Below are positions 28,601-36,864 of a DNA stretch of 64,000 nucleotides, in pieces; position 1 is the first letter of the stretch, and each line of letters starts with the position of its first letter. Location of the stretch: positions 1-64,000 of the forward strand of contig NZ_CP026530.1 in the NCBI RefSeq assembly GCF_004006315.1. The letters run 5' to 3'. Origin of the DNA: Nautilia sp. PV-1 (GTDB lineage Bacteria; Campylobacterota; Campylobacteria; Campylobacterales; Nautiliaceae). A program made the position numbers and the translations under genes. The notes beneath the pieces are model-generated. The model did not search any database. It was not told the DNA's origin and saw only the letters and a program-made list of their open reading frames with translations.

Positions 28601-29915
28601 AAATTTCTCCGAGTTCTTTTTGGGAGAGTCTTGTCATTTCGCTTTTTGGGAGTATTTTTAAAAGTTTTTTGGCAACTTCAAACGTTTCATTCATACTTCT
28701 CGGAAGATCCTGGTTTATAAACGTATTGTCAAATTCCTTTGAAAATTTCAGATATTTTTTTTCCAGATCGCTTAGTTCGCTTTCTCCTATAATAGAAGCG
28801 AAACTTTCTATTTTTTTGGCGTTTGCGTATGATGCGTAAAGCTGTGAAGCAAATCTTTTATGTGTTGAATTGACTGCTGAATTCATAAGTCTTGAAAGTG
28901 AGCTTAGCACGTCTATCGGAGGAAAAACACCCTTTTTGTGAAGAGAACGGCTGAATACTATCTGCCCTTCGGTGATATAGCCGCTTAAATCCGCAACAGG
29001 GTGTGTTATATCGTCATCAGGCAGGGTAAGTACCGGAATCTGTGTGATTGAGCCTTTTTTGCCTTTGATAATCCCGGCTCTTTCATAAATGGACGCCAGG
29101 TCGCTGTACATATATCCGGGATATCCTTTTTTACCGGGGATTTCCTCTTTTTTGGCCGAAATTTCCCGCAGGGCGTTTGCGTAGTTTGTCATATCGTAAA
29201 GTATCACTATTACGTTTTTGCCTTTTTCAAACGCCATATATTCGGCAAATGTAAGGGCTGTGCGGGGCAGCAGCAGGGAATTTACCGTCGGTTCGTTTGC
29301 CAGATTTAAAAATACGGTGATTTGGGAGTTTTGATTCGATATGGAGTTTATAAGATATTCGGCCCTTTCAAACCTCATGCCTATCGCGCCTAAGACTATC
29401 AGGGAGTTTTCTATTGAAATCTGTGTTGCGAGTTTTGTTACAAATTCGTCGTTTTTAAGTCCGCTTAAAGCAAACACCGGCAGTTTCTGGCCTTTTATGA
29501 GTGTGTTGAGCGCATCAACCGCACTGAATCCCGTCTGGATTATGTCTTTTGGATATTCCCTGTAAGCCGGATTGTATGCGCCGGGGTTTATATCGGATTC
29601 TTTTTCAAAAGATTCGGTTATTCCTTCTATGGGATTTGCAAACGCGTCAAGCGCTTTTCCGACATATTCTTCACTGAGTTTTATTTTAAGGGGTTTTAAG
29701 TGAAATTCGGCTTTAATTTTGTTTATATCAAGTCCGTATGTATCTCCCAGAATTTCTATAACCGTTACTTTTTCGTCAACGGCGCTGACAATTCCCCTGA
29801 GCGTTTTATCCCCGCATCTGAGCGTTACGCTTTCGTTGTATCCCACGCCTTTTACCGTTTCGAAAAAAAGCAGGTTTCCTTTCAGCTTAAAAGCCCCTTC
29901 GTATTCCACTCTCAT
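28587..29915 (-). CDS. atpB: V/A-type ATPase subunit B
   Basis: Subunit B is the non-catalytic nucleotide-site subunit of the A3B3 head. The 442 aa protein follows the family from the N-terminal beta barrel through IPVFALSGLKND, LTLPDDDITHPVADLSGYITEGQ and the C-terminal helical bundle. As is normal for B it lacks a complete Walker A. It starts 1 nt after the subunit A stop, and CGGAGAATAAC precedes the ATG. Confidence 0.95.
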   Translation of the reverse strand: MRVEYEGAFKLKGNLLFFETVKGVGYNESVTLRCGDKTLRGIVSAVDEKVTVIEILGDTYGLDINKIKAEFHLKPLKIKLSEEYVGKALDAFANPIEGITESFEKESDINPGAYNPAYREYPKDIIQTGFSAVDALNTLIKGQKLPVFALSGLKNDEFVTKLATQISIENSLIVLGAIGMRFERAEYLINSISNQNSQITVFLNLANEPTVNSLLLPRTALTFAEYMAFEKGKNVIVILYDMTNYANALREISAKKEEIPGKKGYPGYMYSDLASIYERAGIIKGKKGSITQIPVLTLPDDDITHPVADLSGYITEGQIVFSRSLHKKGVFPPIDVLSSLSRLMNSAVNSTHKRFASQLYASYANAKKIESFASIIGESELSDLEKKYLKFSKEFDNTFINQDLPRSMNETFEVAKKLLKILPKSEMTRLSQKELGEIYDKE

Positions 29916-29916
29916 G

Positions 29917-31632
29917 TTATTCTCCGTAGTTTTTTATAAATTCGTTATAAAAGTTTTCTATTTTTTTTCTTAACAGTCTGTATTTTTTGTATTCCGCATT
30001 CGGAATTTCGTATTTTGCCCTTATAAATTCAGAAATTACCGGCTGGTTTTTCAGTATATCAGCCGGAATCTGTCTGGTTAAAAACGCTTTTTGCCACATA
30101 TCGTGTATCAAAACAACCGTTTTTGCCATTTCCATCTGTTTTTGAGGAGTGCAGAATGCGTCTGTTTCGTCAAAGGCGTTTTGCTGTAAAAACGCTTCTT
30201 TTATCAGTTCAGCGGTGTAAAGCGTTATTTTTTCTTCTTCCGGAAGAGCCCCGAGCCCTAAAAGTTTTACTATTTTTTGAAGAGACGCGTCTTTTTGCAG
30301 GATGTCGTTAAAAAACTGTTTTATCTCTTTTTGTTTTCCGATTTTTTCCCACCATTCTTCCAGTTCGTATCCCGAATAGCTGTTTAGGTAGTTGATGGCG
30401 GGATAAAACCTTGCGTTTGCAAGGGATTTGTCAAGAGCCCAGAATACGCTTGTAAAACGTTTGGTGTGGATTGTCACAGGTTCTGAAAAGTCGCCGCCTG
30501 CGGGTGAAACCGCCCCGATGATGCTAAGAGAACCCGTATTTGAAGCAAACGTTTGAACTATTGAGGCCCTTTCGTAAACGGAAGCTATTTTGGAAGAAAT
30601 ATCAGCAGGATACCCTTCTTCCATCGGCAGTTCCCCCATTCTGCTAGAAAGCTCCCTCATAGCCTCCGCCCATCTTGAAGTGGAATCGGCCATAAGCGCT
30701 ACGTGGTATCCCTGATCCCTGAAATATTCGCCTATCGTAATTCCCAGATAAATGGACGCTTCCCTGGCCGAAACAGGCATATCGGATGTGTTTGCTATCA
30801 AAACGGTTCTGTTCATAAGCGGTTTTTTGCTGTAAGGGTCGGAAAGTTTTGGGAATTCCTCCAAAACTTCCGTCATTTCATTTCCCCTCTCGCCGCATCC
30901 TATGTAGATAATTATGTCCGCATCGCAGTATTTGGCAAGAGTCTGCTGTAAAATTGTTTTTCCCGTTCCGAATCCTCCCGGGATTGAAGCCGAGCCTCCC
31001 TTTGCTATCGGAAACATAAAATCAATTACCCTCTGTCCCGTAATAAGAGGGGTTTTGGGAGAGAGTCTTTTTTTAAAACCTCCGGGTATCCTTAAAGGCC
31101 TTTTTTTTATCATTGTCTGTCTGTTCCCGCTTATTACGGCTACGGTGTCTTTAACGGTGCAGGTTTTATCTTTTATTTCTTCCAAAATTCCGTCAAAATC
31201 GCTTAAAATTCTGTGTTTAATCCCATTTTCGTCAACTTCTCCGATTATTTCGCCTTTTTTGACCTCATCGCCTGCGGATTTTAAAGCTTTGAAAAAATAT
31301 TTTTTTTCTTCATCCAGCGCTTTTGTTTTAAGCCCTTTTTGTATTCTTTCAGGCATGGAAAAAAGAGCTCTTTGAATACCGTCATATACACTGCCAAGAA
31401 GTCCCGGGCCCAGCGTTGCGCTTAACAGGCTTCCGGTTAAAAAAACAGGTTCGTTCAGTTTTAGTGAAGTGGTGTCTTCATATACCTGGACGGTTACGGA
31501 ATTTTTATTGACGCTTGTTATTTCCCCTATTAATCTGTTTTCCCCGACATATACGTATTCGAACATCAAAGGTGTTTCGTCTTTGTATTCCGCTTTTACG
31601 ATAGGTCCGTTGACTGATGTTATTTTAAGCAT
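29917..31632 (-). CDS. atpA: V/A-type ATPase catalytic subunit A
   Basis: Subunit A hydrolyses or makes ATP. The 571 aa protein has Walker A GGFGTGKT (219-226), the catalytic GERGNEMTEVLEEFP region (about 247-261), and SRWAEAMRELSSRMGELP. The non-homologous bulge domain (about 110-190) sets V/A-type A apart from F-type beta. The GGFGTGKT form differs from GPFGSGKT of Thermus. It overlaps subunit E by 13 nt. Confidence 0.96.
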   Translation of the reverse strand: MLKITSVNGPIVKAEYKDETPLMFEYVYVGENRLIGEITSVNKNSVTVQVYEDTTSLKLNEPVFLTGSLLSATLGPGLLGSVYDGIQRALFSMPERIQKGLKTKALDEEKKYFFKALKSAGDEVKKGEIIGEVDENGIKHRILSDFDGILEEIKDKTCTVKDTVAVISGNRQTMIKKRPLRIPGGFKKRLSPKTPLITGQRVIDFMFPIAKGGSASIPGGFGTGKTILQQTLAKYCDADIIIYIGCGERGNEMTEVLEEFPKLSDPYSKKPLMNRTVLIANTSDMPVSAREASIYLGITIGEYFRDQGYHVALMADSTSRWAEAMRELSSRMGELPMEEGYPADISSKIASVYERASIVQTFASNTGSLSIIGAVSPAGGDFSEPVTIHTKRFTSVFWALDKSLANARFYPAINYLNSYSGYELEEWWEKIGKQKEIKQFFNDILQKDASLQKIVKLLGLGALPEEEKITLYTAELIKEAFLQQNAFDETDAFCTPQKQMEMAKTVVLIHDMWQKAFLTRQIPADILKNQPVISEFIRAKYEIPNAEYKKYRLLRKKIENFYNEFIKNYGE

Positions 31633-32132
31633 AGTTCGCCTTGTATTGTTTTATTTACGCTTTCTTCCGGGTCGAAAACGATATATTTGCTGCCGGTTTT
31701 GAAAACAAAGCAGTTACTCTCGGTGTAAGTTGTTTTAAAACGGCTTTGGCATCTGTTTTTGAGAAATTTAGGCAAAAACAGCTCCCCATTTTCATAAGAT
31801 GAAAGTTTATTTATAAAACATTCGCATAAAACCAGGGCGTTTTGGCGGATTTTTTCCAAAAGGGATTTTTTCAGGTTTTGAATAAAGTTTTGATAAAACT
31901 TTTCAAATTCCAGCTCATACCGCTGATTGATTTCGAGTTCTTTTTCTTTTAAAATTTTTTCGTATTTCAGTTTTAAAAGCTCTTTTTCCCTGTCTAAATC
32001 GAGACTTTTAAAAAATTCTTCTTTTTGGCGCAGAAGTTTTTCTTTTGCTTTGTTTATTTTTTGTTCCGCTGTAAGTTTTGCCTCTTTTAAAGCCTGGTTT
32101 TTCAGTTTTTCAAAGTCTGATTCCGAGAACAT
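31620..32132 (-). CDS. atpE: V/A-type ATPase subunit E (peripheral stalk)
   Basis: Subunit E pairs with subunit H/G to form the peripheral stalk. The 170 aa protein has a long N-terminal charged coiled coil (about 5-95, Lys/Glu-rich) and a C-terminal alpha-beta domain. It sits between F and A and overlaps both. The C-terminal part is poorly conserved and short for the family (usually ~190-200 aa), so part of the call rests on position. Confidence 0.75.
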   Translation of the reverse strand: MFSESDFEKLKNQALKEAKLTAEQKINKAKEKLLRQKEEFFKSLDLDREKELLKLKYEKILKEKELEINQRYELEFEKFYQNFIQNLKKSLLEKIRQNALVLCECFINKLSSYENGELFLPKFLKNRCQSRFKTTYTESNCFVFKTGSKYIVFDPEESVNKTIQGELCLK

Positions 32133-32403
32133 TTGATAAATATCCTTTTATGCTTTCCTGTATATATGTTTTTTCAAACGACGGTATAAACACAATCGCA
32201 GGGAGGGCGTTTTTTTTGGTGTAGTTTGAAAATTTGAGTTTAAAGGTTTCGTAATATCTGTCGGCTATAATCACAAGCCCGGTATTTTTGTCTTTTAGCA
32301 CTTTTAAAAAGTCTTCTTCAAAATTTCCGACTTTTACCGTTTCTATGCCGCAGAGCGAAAACCCAAGGCATTCCTCCCTGTTTCCGAGAAGAACGATTTT
32401 CAT
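32110..32403 (-). CDS. atpF: V/A-type ATPase subunit F
   Basis: Subunit F is the small Rossmann-like rotor subunit that binds D. The 97 aa protein has the expected alternating beta-alpha pattern: MKIVLLGNREECLGFSLCG, the GLVIIADRY strand and a later PAIVFIPSFEK. In family members the N-terminal I-G-D-x-D-x-x-x-G-F-x-L-x-G motif corresponds to the first stretch here. It overlaps subunits E and K. Confidence 0.82.
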   Translation of the reverse strand: MKIVLLGNREECLGFSLCGIETVKVGNFEEDFLKVLKDKNTGLVIIADRYYETFKLKFSNYTKKNALPAIVFIPSFEKTYIQESIKGYLSNVLGIRL

Positions 32404-32687
32404 ATTTTCCCCAGTATCATTATAGAAACGATAAGCCCGTAAATAGCGATACCTTCGGCAAGTCCCAGGAAAATAAGCGCTTTTGTAGAAATTTCGGGTT
32501 TTTCGCCTATGCTTCCCATGGCGGCTGCTCCCACCATTCCTACGGCAATTCCCGCGGCTATACTTGAAAGCCCGACTGCCAGGGCCGCGGCAATGTATGC
32601 GTAAGAATTGTCACCCGCCATTAATACCATAGGCAGAAACAAAAACAGTTTTAAAACACCTTTATAATTCGAACGGTTTGTATTCAT
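32400..32687 (-). CDS. atpK: V/A-type ATPase c-ring subunit K (single hairpin)
   Basis: The c-ring subunit carries ions across the membrane. This protein of about 95 aa has an N-terminal hydrophobic signal-like segment, then one hairpin of two helices (AAALAVGLSSIAAGIAVGMV and IFLGLAEGIAIYGLIVSIMI) with the ion-binding Glu in AEGIAIYG. There is no duplicated hairpin as in Enterococcus NtpK. No Gln is seen in helix 1, which argues for protons rather than sodium (inference). The GGAGGAGGAT before the ATG at 32687 fixes the start. It overlaps the end of subunit I. Confidence 0.88.
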   Translation of the reverse strand: MNTNRSNYKGVLKLFLFLPMVLMAGDNSYAYIAAALAVGLSSIAAGIAVGMVGAAAMGSIGEKPEISTKALIFLGLAEGIAIYGLIVSIMILGKI

Positions 32688-34374
32688 ATCCTCCTCCTTC
32701 GTAGAATCTTTTAAAAAATTCGTAATATTCAAGCCTCAGTGTCTGGATTGTTACAATAACCCCTTCAAGTATTATAACGAATATATTGCCGAGAATTACC
32801 GTAATCCAGTATCCCGTTTTACTCATCATATCGGCAATGGTAAACACCGCCAGGAAAAGAGCCGCATGTGCCAGGGCAAACGCGCCCGTTCTCATAAAGG
32901 AAATCGTATTGGTAATGTTTTCCAAAAGAGCGATTACCGAATGAAAAAGGGACTGGGAGGTTTTTTTGCTCTCATATATCGTATATCCGGTAAACGCCGT
33001 AAACAGCAAAGCCAGAATAAACAGGTCTATTTTGATATCGGTACGGAGTATAAATATTTTAACGCCTATCCAAATCAGAAGAAGATAAATGGCAAACGGC
33101 AAAAGTCCGTTTTCCCCGAAAAGAAGCTTTTTCATATCCCCTTTTTTGTAATTTGTGCTCATATACAGAATAAACCCTATGGAAATAATAACGCTTCCGG
33201 CAAATATGCTTAACGCAATAAGCGAATTTATATTTTCCATAGGTGAAAAGAAATGATAAAGCTCAAATCCGAAAAAATGCCCATAAACGGCACCGAAAAA
33301 TATTGATGAAAGTCCGCTTAGAAACATTATTCTTCCAAGAACCGCCTTTTTGTTTTTTAAACAAAATCCCGTTACCGCCAGGACGGCTCCCTGTCCTATA
33401 TCGCCGAACATCAGACCGAATAAAAACACGAAAATTACCGCAAAAAATATTGTAGGGTTTATTTCATACGGTTTTGGCAGGGAATAAGTTTTTACAAGGT
33501 TTTCGAACGGTTTGAAAAATTCGGGGGTATTCAGCAGTGTGGGGGAGTTTATGTAATCCGGCTCTTTTTGTTTTAGAAAAGGGAGATTTTTAAATCTCTT
33601 TTTTGGTATCCAGCCTTCAAGGATGTAAAACCCGTTTTTTTCTTTTAAAAACGTTTTGACTTCATAAAGGTTTTTTATGTATAAAAGATGGGAATATATT
33701 TTTTTTAATATATCTTTTTTTTGTGCTATTTTCCGTTTTTCTCTGTTTATTTCTTTCAGTTCGTTTTCAAGTGTTTTTTCGTCTGTTTCAAACACTCCCT
33801 CATTAAAAGGCGTAATTGAAAATTTTTGCAGTATTTCAAGAGCTTTTTGCTCGCTTTTTGGCGTATATACGGCTATTACGGCGATAAAATCCTTTAATTC
33901 CTCATATACGCACAGAATATTGTAAGCACTCATAACAAGCCTGATTTCCTCAAAACTTTCATAAGGGGCGTAAAACGCTTTGAATTTTAAAAACCTGAAT
34001 TTAAGTTTTTCTTTCGATATACCGAAGGCTTTTAAAAATTTATTCAGTTTTTGCAGCGATTCTTTTTTTCTTTTATACTCTTTTTCCCTGAATGAAACGC
34101 TTTCATATACGGAAATAAGAGATGAGAGTTCGTTTTCAATCTCTTCAAGAGTTAAATTTCCTTTTTCAGGAGGCGCAAGAGGCTCGTTTATTACTGAAAG
34201 CAGAGAAGCAGTTTTTTTTAAAAGAGTTTCGGTTTTGTAAAGAAGAGGGTGTTTTTTTGTTTTTTCTTTTTTTATGTGAATGAGTTTTTCTTTTCCGAGT
34301 GTTTCCAGAAAAGTGTCAATTTTTTCTTTTGGGATTTCAAAGGTTGTTTTATACATCTTTTCCGGAAAAAACAT
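32662..34374 (-). CDS. atpI: V/A-type ATPase subunit I (a-subunit homologue)
   Basis: Subunit I forms the ion half-channels beside the c-ring and anchors the peripheral stalks. The protein of about 570 aa has a large soluble N-terminal half with coiled coils (about 50-300) and a C-terminal membrane half with at least seven helices. The family segment NPTIFFAVIFVFLFGLMFGDIGQG appears in shortened recognisable form, and TISFMRTGAFALAHAAL carries the conserved Arg in the membrane. I place the start at ATG 34374, next to the subunit C stop; 34356 (MYKTTFEIPK) is equally possible. Confidence 0.9.
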   Translation of the reverse strand: MFFPEKMYKTTFEIPKEKIDTFLETLGKEKLIHIKKEKTKKHPLLYKTETLLKKTASLLSVINEPLAPPEKGNLTLEEIENELSSLISVYESVSFREKEYKRKKESLQKLNKFLKAFGISKEKLKFRFLKFKAFYAPYESFEEIRLVMSAYNILCVYEELKDFIAVIAVYTPKSEQKALEILQKFSITPFNEGVFETDEKTLENELKEINREKRKIAQKKDILKKIYSHLLYIKNLYEVKTFLKEKNGFYILEGWIPKKRFKNLPFLKQKEPDYINSPTLLNTPEFFKPFENLVKTYSLPKPYEINPTIFFAVIFVFLFGLMFGDIGQGAVLAVTGFCLKNKKAVLGRIMFLSGLSSIFFGAVYGHFFGFELYHFFSPMENINSLIALSIFAGSVIISIGFILYMSTNYKKGDMKKLLFGENGLLPFAIYLLLIWIGVKIFILRTDIKIDLFILALLFTAFTGYTIYESKKTSQSLFHSVIALLENITNTISFMRTGAFALAHAALFLAVFTIADMMSKTGYWITVILGNIFVIILEGVIVTIQTLRLEYYEFFKRFYEGGGYEYKPFEL

Positions 34375-34375
34375 C

Positions 34376-35131
34376 TTAGAGCACCATATTTTCAATTTCG
34401 TTTTTTGCCAGATTATAGCTAAAAGCCGTCCATACGGCTTTGATATTGGAAATTTCCCGTTTTTTAAGCACCAGAAACACAAAAGGTACGGAAAGTTTGA
34501 AAGGATATCCGAACCATACGCTGTTGAGCGATTTATAATAGTTTTTGAAAAGTTCTTTTTTTAAAGAGGCGAAACTGTACTCTCTGCCAGGCAGATTTAT
34601 TATGTTTTGCAGGTTTTGGGTGAATTCATACAGGTTTTCTGATGCTGAGAGTATTTGAAGCTGAGGTTTTTTAATGGTTCCGTACGGCAGGAGATACGGA
34701 AAAAAATCTTCAATTTTAAGATTATAGATTATTTTGTATTTCAAAACGGTGAATATGTTAATCAGGTCAAAATAGCGTCCTATAATGGTTTCAAACTCTT
34801 TTTGATCTTTTGATGGGATTTTTTTAACGGATTCTTTTATAAGGGACGCTTTGGTTTTGTCTGTTTTTTCATTTGAAAAGAAAAGATAAAACAGATTTTT
34901 TTCGTTTTTATTCAGAGGTTTTGTAATTTTTTTATAAAGTTTTTCAAAATATACGTCAAGGTCTTTATACAGGTTTTCCGGCGCCGTAAGCACTGTTGCG
35001 TAAGGTGTTGAGAGCAAAATATTGAATAAATCCGCTTTGTTTTCAGCTGCAAGAAGTTTTTCGGAGGTTACAAATCCGCTTTTGAGGCTTCTTACAAGAG
35101 CGTTTACATAGGCGTATTTTACCGGCCGCAT
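34376..35131 (-). CDS. atpC: V/A-type ATPase subunit C (d-type central socket)
   Basis: Subunit C links the rotor D/F to the c-ring. The 251 aa all-helical protein fits the C/AC39 family, beginning YAYVNALVRSLKSGFVT as these proteins typically do (xYxxARVRALxxxLL). It is shorter than the usual ~330 aa. It overlaps H by 13 nt and abuts subunit I. Its place in front of I, not after E, is unusual. Confidence 0.8.
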   Translation of the reverse strand: MRPVKYAYVNALVRSLKSGFVTSEKLLAAENKADLFNILLSTPYATVLTAPENLYKDLDVYFEKLYKKITKPLNKNEKNLFYLFFSNEKTDKTKASLIKESVKKIPSKDQKEFETIIGRYFDLINIFTVLKYKIIYNLKIEDFFPYLLPYGTIKKPQLQILSASENLYEFTQNLQNIINLPGREYSFASLKKELFKNYYKSLNSVWFGYPFKLSVPFVFLVLKKREISNIKAVWTAFSYNLAKNEIENMVL

Positions 35132-35415
35132 AGTTCATCTTTTATTTTATTAAAGAGTTTATCCGTATTAATCGAAAACGATGAAAGTTTTTTCTGTTTT
35201 TCTTTAAAAGATTTTTCAATGGAGTTTTTGTATTGTGAAAGTTTTATATTAAGTTCGTTTTTCAGATTTTCTTCGTAAGAATTTAATTCTTTATTGAATT
35301 TATCAAGATGTTCTTTTTTTTCTTTTTCGAATTCGTCAAAAAGTTTTTTTATTTCATTGTCCGCATTTTCGATTATTGAAGCGGCTTTTCTGTCAAGACC
35401 GAATATCTTTTCCAT
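35119..35415 (-). CDS. atpH: V/A-type ATPase subunit H/G-like peripheral stalk protein
   Basis: The 98 aa protein is almost entirely coiled coil, rich in Lys and Glu (for example FDEFEKEKKEHLDKF). It lies first in the ATPase operon, where archaeal ahaH and Thermus G genes also occur. It would pair with subunit E. The sequence alone is low complexity; the call rests on position and shape. AAAAGGATTAAG precedes the ATG, and an extended -10 lies just upstream. Confidence 0.7.
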   Translation of the reverse strand: MEKIFGLDRKAASIIENADNEIKKLFDEFEKEKKEHLDKFNKELNSYEENLKNELNIKLSQYKNSIEKSFKEKQKKLSSFSINTDKLFNKIKDELCGR

Positions 35416-35431
35416 CTTAATCCTTTTGAAT

Positions 35432-35440
35432 ATTATAGCA
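35432..35440 (-). promoter_or_regulatory. Extended -10 element of the V/A-ATPase operon
   Basis: On the minus strand the sequence reads TGCTATAAT, matching TGnTATAAT, 16 nt before the first codon of the operon. No clear -35 was seen. It is the most likely promoter for all nine ATPase genes. Confidence 0.55.
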
Positions 35441-35498
35441 CTTTATTAACGGAAAATGAAAGTATGGGGAAGTTTTTATATTTTTAAAGCAGTGAATG

Positions 35499-35616
35499 AA
35501 GTTTTCTGAAAAATATTATTTTTTTCAAACGGCTTCGCTATGGTTACCCGAAATTTCAAAGAAATTTCGACCATTACGCTGCAGATGTTTTCTTAAAATA
35601 ATTTTTTCAAAAACTT
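35499..35616. repeat. 118-nt imperfect fold-back (palindromic) element
   Basis: The two arms (35499-35557 and 35561-35616) pair over nearly their whole length around an AAA loop. The core is a perfect 9-bp stem, CGAAATTTC/GAAATTTCG. Outward come ATGGT/ACCAT, CGCT/AGCG-like and a long AT-rich outer stem, with a 4-nt bulge (TACC) and scattered mismatches. It lies between the coaE end and the ATPase promoter with no ORF. It could be a structured RNA, a MITE-like remnant or an operon-boundary element. Confidence 0.6.
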
Positions 35617-35649
35617 TTAAAAATAAATCTGGTAATTACAACAATTTAT

Positions 35650-36255
35650 TCATAGGTTTTTTATAAACTTTTCAATCTCTTTTTGAAGATGTTTTAGATC
35701 TTTTGAGTTGTCGATTACGAAGTCGGCTTTTTGCTTTTTAAGCTCAATATCGAGCTGGTTGTTAAGAATTGAACGTGCTTCTTTTTCGCTTACGCCATCC
35801 CTTTGCATAACCCTTTTTACCTGCAGTTCTTTCGGAGCGTAGATTACGAGGACTTTACTGAATTCCGGATAGTTTTGTTTTTCAAAATAAAGCGGAAGGT
35901 CTACAAAATACTTAACGCCGTCTTTTTCATATTTTTCGGCGAAATTTATTACTCTTTTTCTAACTTCCGGCAAAATTATGTTTTCTAAGGTTTTTAGTTT
36001 TTCTTTGTCGTTAAATACTATGTTTCTAAGCTCTTTTCGATCGACTGTTCCGAAGATTTTTTCTATTTTTTCTTTCTGTTCTTCGAAAACCTGTCTGCTT
36101 ATCTCGTCCGCGTCTATTATTTTGTAGCCGAACATTTTTAAAAAAGAAGCGACGGTGCTTTTGCCCGTCCCTATGCCGCCTGTAAGCACGACCGCATTTT
36201 TAAATTTCAAAAAATCCGATGATTTTTCGGAAATTTCATTATTCTCAATTCTCAA
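35650..36255 (-). CDS. coaE: Dephospho-CoA kinase
   Basis: CoaE phosphorylates dephospho-CoA in the last step of CoA synthesis. The 201 aa protein has the P-loop GGIGTGKST, the IDADEISRQV motif and DLPLYFEKQ. No ATG precedes the P-loop. The ORF opens at a TTG (36255) inside a heptad repeat, adding about 13 odd residues (RIENNEISEKSS). A second TTG (36207; residue 17, LKFKNAVVL) just before the core may be the real start. It follows the SpeE-like gene by about 15 nt. Confidence 0.9.
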   Translation of the reverse strand: MRIENNEISEKSSDFLKFKNAVVLTGGIGTGKSTVASFLKMFGYKIIDADEISRQVFEEQKEKIEKIFGTVDRKELRNIVFNDKEKLKTLENIILPEVRKRVINFAEKYEKDGVKYFVDLPLYFEKQNYPEFSKVLVIYAPKELQVKRVMQRDGVSEKEARSILNNQLDIELKKQKADFVIDNSKDLKHLQKEIEKFIKNL

Positions 36256-36268
36256 TTCTCAATTCTCC
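36241..36268. repeat. Heptad repeat ATTCTCA x3 + ATTCTCC x1
   Basis: Four exact 7-bp units lie between the SpeE-like stop (36270-36272) and coaE. On the minus strand they read GGAGAAT then TGAGAAT three times. The same unit family occurs in thiE (49361-49453) and rnhB (59411-59438). Here it supplies the first codons of the coaE ORF, or lies in its leader. Confidence 0.8.
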
Positions 36269-36269
36269 A

Positions 36270-36770
36270 TTAAAGTTTAATTACGTCTTTGATATTTTCA
36301 AAAATATACTTAGGAAGCACAAAACTCGCAAGATGAATGTCTGTATGGTAGTAGTGGGTGTTTTCCACGAAATCGCTTCTGTGTCTGATCAGATCCGCTG
36401 TAGGGTGAATCTTTTTGCTTGCGAATACGAGCGCTTTTCTTGAACCGTTGTCTTCAATGAAATAATACGGCATTACAATATAAAAAAGTTTGCTCAAATT
36501 CGCAAAAAGATCCCTGTCTTCAAGTGATGAGGCGGTTGTGATATATATACCTTTATCACTAAGTTTTTCGTATATTTTAATCAAATCGCCCGGTTTTTCG
36601 TCAATAATAAGATCATATTTTTTCTGAGTGTCTTCATTAAAAATTTCAAACTTTTTGGTAAGAATTTTATTAAATTCACCGTTTAATACGCTTGGAACCA
36701 GAAATTTATCGCCGGCTTCCTGGGTGCAGGCGCCCACAAGAGCCATCATCTCTTTTTGAGTATTTGTCAT
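36270..36770 (-). CDS. Short spermidine-synthase-like protein
   Basis: At 166 aa it matches only part of SpeE, which transfers an aminopropyl group to putrescine. The C-terminal HYYHTDIHLASFVLPKY strongly resembles the spermidine synthase end. The middle (YDLIIDEKPGDLIKIYEKLSDKGIYIT) is Rossmann-like, but the classic GGGDG SAM-binding motif is missing. It may be inactive or altered. The ATG at 36770 is preceded by AAAGGACAGTA; an in-frame start 24 codons upstream is unlikely. Confidence 0.65.
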   Translation of the reverse strand: MTNTQKEMMALVGACTQEAGDKFLVPSVLNGEFNKILTKKFEIFNEDTQKKYDLIIDEKPGDLIKIYEKLSDKGIYITTASSLEDRDLFANLSKLFYIVMPYYFIEDNGSRKALVFASKKIHPTADLIRHRSDFVENTHYYHTDIHLASFVLPKYIFENIKDVIKL

Positions 36771-36864
36771 TACTGTCCTTTTTTTGGCTAAATATATCAA
36801 AAAAATTTGATTTTGCAAAAAAATTTGGTATATTTCGGACAAAATTTATCTCAAAGGAGCGAAT

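Noticed and set aside
30914-31375. 153-aa plus-strand ORF within the ATPase A gene
   Set aside because: It is antisense to the certain subunit A coding region and shows no domain.
35416-35649. tRNA or small stable RNA gene in the coaE-ATPase gap
   Set aside because: No cloverleaf or TTCGANTC arm is visible. The only structure is the long imperfect palindrome, reported as a repeat.
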